Shown here in pieces: positions 27,528 through 37,059 of a stretch of 64,000 nucleotides of DNA (positions within the stretch are counted from its first letter, which is position 1; each line of letters starts with the position of its first letter). The notes below the pieces were generated by a model. It did no database searches. It worked only from the letters and a program-made list of their open reading frames with translations, and was not told the DNA's origin. A program made the position numbers and the translations under genes. Source of the stretch: Alphaproteobacteria bacterium (lineage in GTDB: Bacteria > Pseudomonadota > Alphaproteobacteria > UBA8366); NCBI GenBank assembly GCA_028281325.1, contig JANQKC010000005.1, positions 145,696 to 209,695 on the forward strand, written 5' to 3'.

Positions 27528-28145
27528 CTATTGCGCGGGCGAGAAGGGCGCGGGCAGCATGATCTTGCTTTCCTGCGCGACCAGCCGGTCGCCGCTGCCG
27601 CCCGGCGGCCAGATGCCGTCGGCCTTTGCCTTGGCGCGGACTTCCATGCGCTGGTTCAGGCTCTCATACGCCCAGATGTGGACGAATTTGTTGAGATCGC
27701 CGACCTCGGTATGCATGCCCATGATCAGGGGCGACCGCGCGCGCCGTCCCTCGATCTTCTCCTTCCAGCCTTCCATCATCGCCGGCAGCTTGCCGGGTTT
27801 CAGCGTATAGCTGCGCATCTCGTAGAAGGGTCCGTTCTGGCCCGTCATCAATTCCGGCGTGAACGGGCTCGGCGTGAAGATTTCCGAGTTCATCGACACG
27901 AGGAAATCCTTGATCGCCGGCGGCCAGTGCGGGCTTTTCCCCGCTTCGCCGCGAATCTTTTCGCGCTCGGCGGCATCCGCATACGGCCAGACATGGATGA
28001 TCTGGTTGAGCGGCCCGATCTCCGTGTACCAAAAGGCCGCCAGTTCGGAGAATTCCTTGCGGTGCCGATAGCCTTCTTCGAACCGATGCAACACCTCGGG
28101 CAGCGAGCCCGGCGTAATTTGGTAGCTTCGTACTTCGTAGATCAT
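27528..28145 (-). CDS. NIPSNAP family protein, two repeats
   Basis: A 205-residue protein made of two NIPSNAP (ferredoxin-like, dimeric alpha-beta barrel) repeats, beginning IYEVRSYQITPGSLPEV and FYEMRSYTLKPGKLPAM. WPYADAAEREK and WAYESLNQR are the matching second halves. These proteins may bind small organic ligands and occur beside catabolic genes; another single-repeat member is at 58.1 kb. GGAGAAG precedes the ATG. Confidence 0.92.
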   Translation of the reverse strand: MIYEVRSYQITPGSLPEVLHRFEEGYRHRKEFSELAAFWYTEIGPLNQIIHVWPYADAAEREKIRGEAGKSPHWPPAIKDFLVSMNSEIFTPSPFTPELMTGQNGPFYEMRSYTLKPGKLPAMMEGWKEKIEGRRARSPLIMGMHTEVGDLNKFVHIWAYESLNQRMEVRAKAKADGIWPPGGSGDRLVAQESKIMLPAPFSPAQ

Positions 28146-28351
28146 CCCGTCTTCTCCTAAAGATTAGCGCCCTACATGGTGACGTATTGGCGACCGGCGA
28201 TAGCCCCACCGTTTCAGCCTATCACGGCCTGTCAGAAGCGCCATGCCGTTGCGGGGAACGAACGCGCCGAGGATCCGTCGATAGAAGCTGCTGGACTCGT
28301 AACGGCGGCGGCGGTAGGGGGAGGCCGGCACGTTTTTCAAGGGGACTGGAT

Positions 28352-28756
28352 ATGAATGTTAAACGCTACCTCATCGCCACCGTGGCGCTGTTCGTCTTTA
28401 CCGGCGTCTATGATTTCTTGATGCACGGCGTTTTATTGGCCGACACCTACAAGAGCCTCGGGACTCTTTGGCGGCCCGAAGCGGACATGCAGGCGTTGAT
28501 GCCGCTCATGTTCGTCGCGCAAATCGCGTTGGCCGCGGTCTTTACGTTCATCTTCACGCGGAACTATGAAGGCAAGGGGATCGGCGAGGGCGTTCGCTTC
28601 GGACTCTACGCCGGTCTTCTGCTCGCCGCGCCGCAACTCGCCAGTTATGTGTGGCTGCCGGTCACGGTCGCGCTGACCGCGATCTGGGTCGGTAACGTGA
28701 TCCTTTGGGGCATCCTCGCCGGCATCGTCGTGTCCGTCGCGTACAAGGAAGCTTGA
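28352..28756 (+). CDS. Small membrane protein, about four TM helices
   Basis: 134 residues from ATG 28352, which has AAGGGG ten bases ahead; an open frame reaching back to 28187 is not coding-like. Four hydrophobic segments: YLIATVALFVFTGVYDFLM, MPLMFVAQIALAAVFTFIF, FGLYAGLLLAAPQLASYVW and IWVGNVILWGILAGIVVSV. No family is assigned with confidence. It stands alone before a GST gene on the other strand. Confidence 0.75.
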   Translation: MNVKRYLIATVALFVFTGVYDFLMHGVLLADTYKSLGTLWRPEADMQALMPLMFVAQIALAAVFTFIFTRNYEGKGIGEGVRFGLYAGLLLAAPQLASYVWLPVTVALTAIWVGNVILWGILAGIVVSVAYKEA

Positions 28757-28769
28757 GTGATTGGAGCAA

Positions 28770-29411
28770 TCAACGCGGTGTGTTCGCCTCTTTGGCCATG
28801 GCGTAGGCAGCGCGATCCACTATCGCGGTTCGGTACCCCTCGAACGGTGCGGGCAACGGCAATCCGTAACGGTGCGCCCAGGTCAGGACGCTGACCATCA
28901 GAATATCCACCCCGCTGAAGTTCTCGCCCAAGAGATAGGGGCCGTCCTCCAGACGCATCGCGGCGGCGTTGATCATGCGATGGAAATACTCGTGGGCCGC
29001 CTCGCACGCCTTGGGCGCGTCGCCATACACCTCGGGCAGACCCTCGTGACGGCGGAGCACGTAGAGCGACGTGGCGTCCAGTTCTGTGCAGATGAAGGAC
29101 AACCATTCCATATAGCGGGCGCGCTGTTCCATGCATTCCGGGACAAGCCGCCGTTCATCGGTCGAATACCGCTCCGCCAGATAGGTCACGATGGCGGCGC
29201 TTTCGGTCAGAATGAGATCGCCGTCTTGCAGAACCGGGATCTTCTTGCGTGGATTGACCGACAGGAAGGCCGGATCGTCCATGCCCGCCGTCCGTGTCAG
29301 GAGGGGGACCGTCCGATAGGGCAAGCCCAGTTCGATCAACGCCCAGTGCACGCGGATGGTGCGCGACGTGCCGATCCCCCAAACGACAAGATCCTTCGGC
29401 TTAACGGTCAT
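28770..29411 (-). CDS. Glutathione S-transferase family protein
   Basis: A 213-residue GST. The N-terminal thioredoxin-like domain has TSRTIRVHWALIELGLPY, NPRKKIPVLQDGD and the glutathione-contact LTESAAI; the C-terminal helical domain includes YLLGENFSGVDILM. It may conjugate or isomerise a substrate with glutathione, or act as a maleylacetoacetate-isomerase-like step. It sits 4 bases after the SDR gene stop on the same strand, so these and the TauD gene form one operon. Confidence 0.9.
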   Translation of the reverse strand: MTVKPKDLVVWGIGTSRTIRVHWALIELGLPYRTVPLLTRTAGMDDPAFLSVNPRKKIPVLQDGDLILTESAAIVTYLAERYSTDERRLVPECMEQRARYMEWLSFICTELDATSLYVLRRHEGLPEVYGDAPKACEAAHEYFHRMINAAAMRLEDGPYLLGENFSGVDILMVSVLTWAHRYGLPLPAPFEGYRTAIVDRAAYAMAKEANTPR

Positions 29412-29415
29412 ACCG

Positions 29416-30174
29416 CTACCACGGCTCCATGAAGGGCCGGATATCGAGTTCGTGGGTCCAGGCGTCGCGTTTCTGCTGGCTGAGGGTCCAATAGGCCTCG
29501 GCGATGGAGGCCAGATTCATCAGGCTGTCTTCGGGAAATTCCAGGGCGTCGTCGCCGGCGGCCGCGCGACGGCGCGCATGGATGGCCGGGCTGTCGACGC
29601 CGCCGTCGATCACCAGATGCGCGACATGGATGCCTTTCGGGCCGAGTTCGCGGGCGAGGCTCTGCGCCACCGCGCGCAAGCCGAATTTCGCGCTGGCGAA
29701 GGCGGCGAACCCGGCGCCGCCCCGGAGGCTTGCCGTCGCGCCGGTGAACAGGATCGTGCCCGACCCGCGCGGGATCATGCGGCGTGCGGCTTCGCGGCCG
29801 CTCAAAAAACCGCCGAAACAGCTTAGCGCCCAGACCTTGCGGAACATCTCGGCCTCGGTATCCAGGATCAGGAAACGCGCATTCGCGCCGGCGTTGTAGA
29901 GGCAGACGTCGATCGGCCCCAGATCGCATTCGACCGCGTCGAACAGCGCCACCGTCGACGCCTCGTCGCGGGCGTCGACGGAATAGGCCATTGCCGTCCC
30001 CCCGCTCGCCTCGATCTCAGTGATGAGCGCATCCGACTTCGATGCATCCCGGCGCGCCACGGCGACGGCATAACCGCCGGCCGCGAAACGCCGGGCAAAG
30101 GCCGCCCCGATCGCATCGCCGGCTCCGATGCCCAACGCCACCGGCCGCCGGTTCGCGCAGGCTGTATCGGACAT
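29416..30174 (-). CDS. SDR family protein with Phe at the catalytic Tyr position
   Basis: About 252 residues of the short-chain dehydrogenase fold. The glycine motif is unusual (GIGAGDAIGAAFA), NAGANA is present and the YxxxK site reads F-A-S-A-K (Phe159, Lys163) within GFAAFASAKFGLRA. The tyrosine needed for hydride-transfer chemistry is thus absent, although this seems to be a feature of its subfamily rather than a new mutation. ATG 30174 follows the stop of the TauD gene by five bases. It may bind NAD(P) without classical activity, or use another residue. Confidence 0.85.
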   Translation of the reverse strand: MSDTACANRRPVALGIGAGDAIGAAFARRFAAGGYAVAVARRDASKSDALITEIEASGGTAMAYSVDARDEASTVALFDAVECDLGPIDVCLYNAGANARFLILDTEAEMFRKVWALSCFGGFLSGREAARRMIPRGSGTILFTGATASLRGGAGFAAFASAKFGLRAVAQSLARELGPKGIHVAHLVIDGGVDSPAIHARRRAAAGDDALEFPEDSLMNLASIAEAYWTLSQQKRDAWTHELDIRPFMEPW

Positions 30175-30179
30175 CGCGG

Positions 30180-31244
30180 TCAAACCGCTTCGAGCGGGGC
30201 GTTCAAGGCGACGCCGGGGACGACGATGCCGTTCGGGCGGCCATTGCGGGTCTTGCCTTCGTAGCTCTCGGTCATCCAATGGGGCAGGGCGGGACCGCCG
30301 TCACACGCCAGCCACAGCCGCAGCAAATGGCGGCGATCCTCCGACGCCTCCCAATCTTCGAAAGCCGTGCGGCTGTGCATCGTGTAGTGATTGCAGACGA
30401 ACTGGATGTCACCCGGGCGAAAGGTCATGTCGAGATGGATGTCCGGGTCCTGGGCCAGGCTGTCGACGAAATCCAACGCTTCGGTCTGTGCATCGGTCAA
30501 CGGCGGAACGCCGCCGATCAACTGCCCCTTACGGATCGCGCTGCGGACGTAATGCGCTATGATCCGGCCGTCTTTCGGCATGAAGACCGGGATTTCGGCC
30601 CAGGGCAGTTTTCCCTCGGGCACCTCGCCCCAACGGGTCCGGTGGAACGGCTGCATCAGCACCGGCAACAGATCCGGGCGGCGCGCCAGGACTTCGTTGT
30701 AGAGCGTGGTCGAACTGACGATCGACGAGAGCCCGCCGGATTTCGCCGCGCGCCAGCACAGCAGCGCCGCGATATCGCTCGAGTCGGTGTGATAGGGCAA
30801 GCGCGCATTGGTCTGGTAACCGCGCGCCATGGGGTCGCCGTAGTCGAGGCCCAGGTTCTTGACGTGTCCCAACACGTGTCCCTTGCCGTTCTGCGAACAG
30901 GCTTGGCCGAGATGGGCGCCGAGCCCCCAGAAGGCGATCGCGGCGCGTTCGAGGGACCAGTCCGCGATCGGCAATCCGCGGAGAAAATAGAAACCGGGCC
31001 CTTCCAGAAGATAGTTCCGGATGTCGGCCAGGCGGCTCGCTGCGGTCGGGAGTGGAAAGTCCGTCGCACGGATATGCAGAATGTCGAGACCCTTGGATTG
31101 GACGGTGTCGACCGCGGCCGTGATTTCCGCGATCTCCTTGGAGGTCCATTCATGGCTCCAATCCTGTTCCCGGTCGCGCATCGCCGCTCCATACCATGCC
31201 TGCGGGCCTGTAATCGGCCGATTGTCCTGTTCGACGCTATCCAT
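30180..31244 (-). CDS. TauD/TfdA family dioxygenase
   Basis: About 354 residues, an Fe(II)/2-oxoglutarate oxygenase. HTDSSD gives the HxD pair, HYTMHSRTAFED the distal His and HLLRLWLACD the C-terminal Arg region. YFLRGLP and WGLGAHLG also fit the family. GGGAAG lies before ATG 31244; the open frame to 31328 is trimmed. First gene of the TauD-SDR-GST operon; substrate unknown. Confidence 0.9.
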   Translation of the reverse strand: MDSVEQDNRPITGPQAWYGAAMRDREQDWSHEWTSKEIAEITAAVDTVQSKGLDILHIRATDFPLPTAASRLADIRNYLLEGPGFYFLRGLPIADWSLERAAIAFWGLGAHLGQACSQNGKGHVLGHVKNLGLDYGDPMARGYQTNARLPYHTDSSDIAALLCWRAAKSGGLSSIVSSTTLYNEVLARRPDLLPVLMQPFHRTRWGEVPEGKLPWAEIPVFMPKDGRIIAHYVRSAIRKGQLIGGVPPLTDAQTEALDFVDSLAQDPDIHLDMTFRPGDIQFVCNHYTMHSRTAFEDWEASEDRRHLLRLWLACDGGPALPHWMTESYEGKTRNGRPNGIVVPGVALNAPLEAV

Positions 31245-31552
31245 TTTTTCTTCCCGGGCTGATGTTCGTGGCGAAGGGGTCCGCACATTTTGCGCGCGAT
31301 GCCATGCGAAGGGCAAGTGACCCCGCAATTCCCGTGTCCGGCCAAGGGCCTAACCGGCAGTGCCGCCATTTTCCGAAAGCGGTACAGGAAGCGATTGCTA
31401 ATACCGAGGAAGTAATCCGATCGACCGGTGCCGGGTATCGCCAAACCGGGCGTAAAATGGGCGCGGAGGTTTCAGTGCGTAGAAATTATCAATGGTGGCG
31501 GGAATACGCCGCCAGCGCCGAGTGCCGATCGATTGACGGCGAGGGGAACGGA
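31245..31552. other. Divergent promoter region
   Basis: About 300 bases between the TauD gene and the Pro/Ala-rich membrane protein. Open frames run through it from both genes, but the translations look non-coding. No hairpin or operator stood out. Confidence 0.45.
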
Positions 31553-32407
31553 ATGACGTCTGTCCCTTCCGATGGCGTCCATGCGCAACAGCGCGCCGCC
31601 GCCGCGGCGATGATCGCCGAGGAGGCCAATGCCGCGCGGCTCAAGGCGCTTTTGGATGCCGCCCGCGAACAAGCGGATCGAAACACCATCCTCTCCGCCG
31701 AGGCGCGTTTCAATCAAGCCCGCGATGATTGGGAGACGGCGCGCGACGCAATGTTGGCGCGGGAGGAGCCGAAAGAGCCCCCGGCACCGGCGGCGGGACC
31801 GGCGTCGGAAACGCCTTTTGCCGTCGAAATCGCAGCCGCCGTCAACCGCGTCTTCAACCGCTTATCCTCGCAACAAAAAGCGATAAGCCTCGGTGTGGTC
31901 GCGGCCTTGCTGCTTGGGATCGGGGTTGGCACCGGCGGCTATTTCATGCTGAACGGCGGATCGGACCCCTCCGCGACCTCGAGTCAAACCGCCACCGCGG
32001 CGCAACCTCGGATCCAGACGGAACGCACGCCTTTCGACCGTGCCCCGGCGGCGGCCGCAATCGAGCCATCCGGTGTTGCATCCACACCGCCCAGTCCCGA
32101 GACGAGCGCCGCCGCCGTTGTTCCAGCCTCCGCCGAAACGGCCATCGTCCCAGAGCCGGCCGCGCCGCCGCCGAAAGCACCAATCGTGCAGCCCGCCTCC
32201 GCGCCATCGACGGCCGACTCCGCCGGACAATCGATCAAGCGGCCGGCCGCGAAGAGCGAAGCGCGGGTCACGACACGACGACGCGGTGTTTCGCGCGCAC
32301 CGGTCGCTCCCCCGCCGCCCAGTCCACGGGTCGCCGCGACCGGCGTTCAAGTCGTGGAGACGCCCGTGCCGGCAAGCGCCGCACCGGCGCTGGACGAAGC
32401 GGAATAG
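31553..32407 (+). CDS. Single-pass membrane protein with Pro/Ala-rich C-terminal half
   Basis: About 284 residues from ATG 31553, which has GAGGGG seven bases ahead; a longer frame starts at 31262. An N-terminal helical, Ala/Arg/Glu-rich part is followed by one membrane segment (AISLGVVAALLLGIGVGTGGY) and then a long low-complexity Ala/Pro/Ser/Thr tail with basic patches. The tail is probably periplasmic. No family recognised. It is convergent with a DHA2 exporter gene and may be unrelated to it. Confidence 0.6.
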   Translation: MTSVPSDGVHAQQRAAAAAMIAEEANAARLKALLDAAREQADRNTILSAEARFNQARDDWETARDAMLAREEPKEPPAPAAGPASETPFAVEIAAAVNRVFNRLSSQQKAISLGVVAALLLGIGVGTGGYFMLNGGSDPSATSSQTATAAQPRIQTERTPFDRAPAAAAIEPSGVASTPPSPETSAAAVVPASAETAIVPEPAAPPPKAPIVQPASAPSTADSAGQSIKRPAAKSEARVTTRRRGVSRAPVAPPPPSPRVAATGVQVVETPVPASAAPALDEAE

Positions 32408-32415
32408 ACCGCGCT

Positions 32416-33945
32416 CTAGTCGCTTGACCGCTCGCCCGTCTCGGGGCTCCGGAGGACCAGTACGAGCGGCAGCAGCATCAACATCAGCACCGTCATCAAC
32501 CGGAAATCGTGCAGGTAGGCGATGAACTCGGCTTGTTTGTCGATCATTCGGTTGAGCGAAATCACGCCGTTCAAATGTTCGATGTCCCAATTCTCCGGCA
32601 GCGGATAGTCGCGGATCCGGTCGTTGTAGAGGCTGATGTTTTCGGACAGCGTCGATCGCGCGCTTTGCGTGCTGCGGGCGAGTTGCGCGACCAATACGGA
32701 AACGCCGATGCTCGATCCCAAACGCCGGAACAGGCTCAACACGCTGGTGCCGTCGGGGCGCAACGATGTCGGCATCGACTGAAACGCCAGGGTCATGATG
32801 GACACGGACAGGAAGCCGAAGCCCGCGCCTTGAATGAAGACCGCGACCATGACGGTGCCCGCATCCACATCGGGGGTGAACTGCGACATCATCCAGGTGG
32901 AAAAGGCGATCAGGCATATGCCCGTCGCCACGACCGGTTTCGGCTGGAAATGGAACAGCAGGAACCCGGCGATCAGGGACGAAATCATGGTGCCGACGCC
33001 GCGCGGCATCATGACAAGACCGGTGGTCAGCACCGGGTATCCCATATGATCCTGCAGGATCGGCGGGATCAGTCCCGCATAGCCGAAGACCATGAAGTTA
33101 AGCAGGAAGCCGATCAGCAGCCCGACGACGAACTCCCGGTTCCGGAACACGTTCGGATTGACGTAGGCGTTGCGCGTGGTCAGCACATGGACGCCGAACA
33201 CGTAGAATGTCACCAGGGCCAACAGACCCATGACGATAATGAACGGCGAATCGAACCAATCGAGCCGCTGCCCCTGGTCGAGCATGAGCTGGAACGCGCC
33301 GATGCAGAGGCTCAGCACCAGGAAACCGAAGAAGTCGAACCGTTTCTTGGTGGTGGACATGCCGGCGGGGACGTAGCGGACGATCAGCACCAGCGCCAGA
33401 ATGCCGAGCGGCACGTTGGCGAGAAAAACCCACCGCCAACTGAAATATTCGGTCAAAAGCCCGCCGAGGATCGGCCCGACGATGATGCCGCTCATCCGCC
33501 CGGTGGTCAGCCACCCGAAGGCCGTGCCTTGGTGTTCCCGCGGAAAGGTCGCAAGCACCGTCTGCATCAACAGCGGGTTGAAGCCGGCTCCGAAGAATCC
33601 CTGAATGAAGCGAAAGACGACGATTTCGAGCAAGGTGTCGGATTGCCCGATCAGGATGGCGCAAAGACTGAAGCCGACGATGATGAACAGGAACAGGTTG
33701 CGCCGGCCGACCCGCTGACTCAGCCAGCCGTAGAGCGGCGTGAAGATCGCCGACGCGACCAAATAGGACGTGAGAATCCACGAGACTTCCATCAGGGTCG
33801 CCGACAGCACGCCCTGCATCCGGGGCAGGGCGACGCTGACCGCGAATGTATCCATCCCGGTCATCATGCCCGCCGGCAGGATCCCGAGGGCCACGGCGAT
33901 GCGATCGCCGGGCGAGAGGGTAGGTTCGGTGGTTGCCGCGGTCAT
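32416..33945 (-). CDS. DHA2 family MFS multidrug exporter
   Basis: A 509-residue transporter with about 14 hydrophobic segments. SVALPRMQGVLSATLMEVSW and the loop GWLSQRVGRRNLF (motif A) and later GFFGAGFNPLLMQ and GRMSGIIVGPILGG (motif C-like) are typical of EmrB/QacA-type drug:proton antiporters. No membrane-fusion (EmrA) gene or TetR regulator is adjacent. It would export hydrophobic compounds from the inner membrane. Confidence 0.93.
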   Translation of the reverse strand: MTAATTEPTLSPGDRIAVALGILPAGMMTGMDTFAVSVALPRMQGVLSATLMEVSWILTSYLVASAIFTPLYGWLSQRVGRRNLFLFIIVGFSLCAILIGQSDTLLEIVVFRFIQGFFGAGFNPLLMQTVLATFPREHQGTAFGWLTTGRMSGIIVGPILGGLLTEYFSWRWVFLANVPLGILALVLIVRYVPAGMSTTKKRFDFFGFLVLSLCIGAFQLMLDQGQRLDWFDSPFIIVMGLLALVTFYVFGVHVLTTRNAYVNPNVFRNREFVVGLLIGFLLNFMVFGYAGLIPPILQDHMGYPVLTTGLVMMPRGVGTMISSLIAGFLLFHFQPKPVVATGICLIAFSTWMMSQFTPDVDAGTVMVAVFIQGAGFGFLSVSIMTLAFQSMPTSLRPDGTSVLSLFRRLGSSIGVSVLVAQLARSTQSARSTLSENISLYNDRIRDYPLPENWDIEHLNGVISLNRMIDKQAEFIAYLHDFRLMTVLMLMLLPLVLVLRSPETGERSSD

Positions 33946-34166
33946 CGGCGGCGTGACTGCCTCCTCAACGGTTTATCGGTCACTCTGGGAGAGAAAACTA
34001 TGGACCTAGGTATAGCAGAGATTCGCACAGCGTTCCCGGCGTGGACGGAAACCGCTTGAGACCGGGAAGGTATCGACCGTGCAGACCGTCAAGCGGGATG
34101 CGATCCGACACCATTGGCGCGGCGTGGTATCATTGCCGAAATCGCCGACCACAGGAGAGAATACGA

Positions 34167-35099
34167 ATGAAACTGCTTTACTTCGATGATTTCAAACTCG
34201 GTGTTCTCACCGGCGACACCGTGGTCGACGTGTCGGCGCTGGTGCAGGACATCCCGCATACCGGGCCGCATGACCTGATCAACGGCTTGATCGCGCGGTT
34301 CGATGCGTATCGGTCGAAACTCGAAAACGCCGCGGCGAAGGGCGGGGGCGTGCCGGTCGCGGACGTCCGTATCCGGCCGCCGCTGCCGAAGCCCGGCAAC
34401 ATCGACTGCATGGCGGTCAACTACATGGAGGACGGCACGCTCGACAAGCCGGCACCGATCAACGCCTTCCACAAGGCGTCCAGCACGGTCATCGGGCATG
34501 GCGACACCATGGTGCTGCCGGATGTCCCGGCGACCATCTTCGAAGGCGAGGCGGAAGTCGCGCTCGTCATGGGCAAGCCGGCGAACAACGTACGCGAAGC
34601 CGACGCGATGGATCATATCTTCGGCTACGTCAATTTCATCGATGGATCGGCGCGCGGACTGCCGCCCAGCAACAACACCTTCTTCCAGATGAAATCGCGC
34701 GAGACCTTCGCGCCCATCGGCCCGTATCTGGTGACCGCCGACGAGATCGAGGATCCGCAGAACCTGCAGATCAAACTGTGGGTCAACGGCGAACTGAAGC
34801 AGAACTTCAACACAGACGACATGGCGCATAAGATTCCGCGCTGCATCGAGTGGATTTCCTCGATCCACCCGCTGTCGCCGGGCGACATCTTGGCGACGGG
34901 CACCAACCATCGCGGCCTCAGCTCCTTCATGGACGGCGATACGGTCGAGTTGGAAACCGAAGGCCTCGGCAGGCTGCAATTTTCGGTGCGCGACGACCTC
35001 AAACGCACCTGGTCGCGCGAGACCCGCTTGGAACACACCGAGAAAGGCGGCGAGGGCCGCCACACGCCGCAACTGACCGGGAAATACGCGGAGGGTTAA
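34167..35099 (+). CDS. Fumarylacetoacetate hydrolase family protein
   Basis: A 310-residue second FAH-family enzyme. CMAVNYMEDG, FEGEAEVALVMGK (metal-binding Glu), YVNFIDGSARG and GDILATGTNH mark the family. AGGAGAG lies before ATG 34167; the longer frame from 34041 is not coding-like. Divergent from the exporter and convergent with a PLP enzyme. It likely hydrolyses or hydrates a dicarbonyl acid. Confidence 0.92.
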   Translation: MKLLYFDDFKLGVLTGDTVVDVSALVQDIPHTGPHDLINGLIARFDAYRSKLENAAAKGGGVPVADVRIRPPLPKPGNIDCMAVNYMEDGTLDKPAPINAFHKASSTVIGHGDTMVLPDVPATIFEGEAEVALVMGKPANNVREADAMDHIFGYVNFIDGSARGLPPSNNTFFQMKSRETFAPIGPYLVTADEIEDPQNLQIKLWVNGELKQNFNTDDMAHKIPRCIEWISSIHPLSPGDILATGTNHRGLSSFMDGDTVELETEGLGRLQFSVRDDLKRTWSRETRLEHTEKGGEGRHTPQLTGKYAEG

Positions 35100-35115
35100 C
35101 GCCTGAAAGCGCGGT

Positions 35116-36267
35116 TCAGTTCATCCGTTCCAGCGCCTGTTCAAGGTCGGCGATCAAGTCGTCCGCGTCTTCGATGCCGACGGACAGGCGCAGCAGGTTC
35201 TTCGGCACCAGGCTGTGCGGTCCTTCGACCGTGGCGCGGTGCTCGATCAGGCTTTCGACGCCGCCGAGCGACGTGGCGGGGATGAAGAGATCGCAGGCGG
35301 CTGCCACCTTGCGGGCCTCGTCCGCGTCGCCGGCGACGCAAATCGACATCATGCCGCCGTATCCGTTGGTCATCTGGCGCGTGGCGACGTCATGGCCGGG
35401 ATGCGACGGCAGGCCGGGGTAGAGCACCCGCTCGATCTTGGGATGGTTTTCGAAATGCGTCGCGATGCGCATTGCATTCTCGGAATGGCGTTCGAATCGC
35501 ACCGCCAATGTCCGCATGCCGCGCAGCAGCAGCCACACCTCATATGGTCCCATGACGGCGCCGAGTTTGGCCCGCACCTCCTTGATATCTTCCCATATGG
35601 CGTCCTCGGCCTTGGTGACCAAGACGCCGCCCAAGACATCCGAATGGCCGTTGAGATATTTCGTCGTCGAATGAAAAACGATATCCGCGCCGAGGCTCAA
35701 CGCCCGGGTCGTGACCGGCGGCGCGACCGTACTGTCGACTCCGACCATGGCTCCGGCGGCATGCGCGATTTCGGCGCAGGCGGCGACGTCGATCACATCC
35801 CAGGTCGGGTTGGCGGCGGGTTCGACCCAGAGAATCTTGGTCTTTCCCGGTCGCATCGCGGCGGATACCGCCTCCAGGTCGCGCGGATCGACGAAATCGA
35901 CGGCGACCGCGCGCTTTTCGGCGATCCGGCGGAGCCAGTCCTGCAGGCCGTGATACATGACCTTCGGCGCGACCACGTGATCCCCGGTCGATAGCGTCTC
36001 GAACACCGCCGTCGCCGCCGCGAGACCGGACGCGAACAGCCGCGCCTCGGCGCCGCCCTCGAGCCGCGCGATGAGTTGTTCCGCCGGCGCATCGGTCGGG
36101 TTGCCGTAGCGCGAATAGACATACGCGCCGGTCAGTTCGTAATCGGCGTTCCGCGCGTAGGTGGTCGCGGTATGGATCGGCGGCACGACGGCGCCGGTCT
36201 CCTTGTCCACATAATGCATTGCCTGGGGCAGGAGGCTGCGGGGCGACAGGTCGTTACGCTTGGTCAT
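35116..36267 (-). CDS. Cys/Met metabolism PLP-dependent enzyme (cystathionine lyase/synthase family)
   Basis: 383 residues, a fold-type I PLP enzyme. YSRYGNPT (about 50-57), FASGLAA, GVDSTVAPP and the PLP Lys in HSTTKYLNGHSD (about 190) are diagnostic, as is the C-terminal TSLGGVESLIEHRAT. It belongs with cystathionine gamma-synthase, beta- and gamma-lyases; the exact reaction is not resolved by eye. ATG 36267 is the family-like start; the frame to 36420 is trimmed. It may work in sulfur amino-acid supply. Confidence 0.9.
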   Translation of the reverse strand: MTKRNDLSPRSLLPQAMHYVDKETGAVVPPIHTATTYARNADYELTGAYVYSRYGNPTDAPAEQLIARLEGGAEARLFASGLAAATAVFETLSTGDHVVAPKVMYHGLQDWLRRIAEKRAVAVDFVDPRDLEAVSAAMRPGKTKILWVEPAANPTWDVIDVAACAEIAHAAGAMVGVDSTVAPPVTTRALSLGADIVFHSTTKYLNGHSDVLGGVLVTKAEDAIWEDIKEVRAKLGAVMGPYEVWLLLRGMRTLAVRFERHSENAMRIATHFENHPKIERVLYPGLPSHPGHDVATRQMTNGYGGMMSICVAGDADEARKVAAACDLFIPATSLGGVESLIEHRATVEGPHSLVPKNLLRLSVGIEDADDLIADLEQALERMN

Positions 36268-36596
36268 ATCGGGTAATCCAAAAGGGTTAGGTATTAGGGG
36301 CGAGCGCGTGTCCCATCTTACACCCGAAAATGCGGGTTGAAACGGCGGGTCGGGCCGTCTTGGCTTGTACTCCCATTGGCCTAACCGGCTCTTCCCGGGC
36401 ATTGGGCCGGCGTGGACCAAGTCCCCATGGGGGTCTAATGCTCTTTGGCGATCGACAGAAAACCGCCCAGACGAGACGCTGCGCGCCTAGCGTTCAAGTC
36501 CCGCCCCTGCATTGCAACGGAACTCTACGGGGCTCCGGTGGGGGCGGGCAACCGATACAGCGCGGCAAGCAAGGATGGTCGGGAGATCAGGCGCGC
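36268..36596. other. Intergenic leader region, no gene seen
   Basis: About 330 bases upstream of the PLP enzyme. GC-rich with several short inverted repeats on the minus strand. I compared it with remembered SAM-II and SAH riboswitch cores and found no match. Open frames here look non-coding. Confidence 0.45.
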
Positions 36597-36788
36597 CTAG
36601 CTGCGCAGATGGAATCCGGACGATTGTAGCTCTTCGACCGCCTGCATCACCTTGTTCCATTGTCCGACAGCATGCTGGTCGCCCCGATCCAGCATCCGGT
36701 CCGATCGCATCGCCGCCTCGACGAGCGCTTCCCGACCGTATTCGTTGATGAGCTTCTGCGCGGTTTCGTAAATGTCCAAATCGTCCAT
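36597..36788 (-). CDS. Small conserved-looking hypothetical protein
   Basis: 63 residues from ATG 36788: an acidic helical protein (DDLDIYETAQKLINEYG, ALVEAAMRSDRMLDRGDQ, WNKVMQAVEELQ). The pattern of two helices with Asp/Glu-rich turns recalls short proteins found across alphaproteobacteria next to many genes, but no function is known. A longer frame to 36968 does not look coding in its first 60 residues. Confidence 0.6.
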   Translation of the reverse strand: MDDLDIYETAQKLINEYGREALVEAAMRSDRMLDRGDQHAVGQWNKVMQAVEELQSSGFHLRS

Positions 36789-37059
36789 GCGGCTTTGGGT
36801 ACACGAAAATCGTGACAATTTTGTGGTGCGGAAAAGACACCGAGACCACTTACCGATGAAAGGGAGGGACCGGAACTGGTCTCGGTGGAAGTTGGGGACG
36901 ACTCTTTGCGCAAGACGACCGAAGATTCGCATATCCAAACCGGGCCGGTGTTGACACAGGTCAAGCATGGCAGGGGAGCGTTTCCCGGTTCGTGGGCGGG
37001 GCCTTGGGCATCGCCCGCGCTGCCGGTAAGCTCGTACATCAGACGACCGGGGGACCGAG

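Noticed and set aside
36268..36430. Possible SAM or SAH riboswitch before the PLP enzyme
   Set aside because: The leader is structured, but the conserved cores of those riboswitches as I know them were not found.
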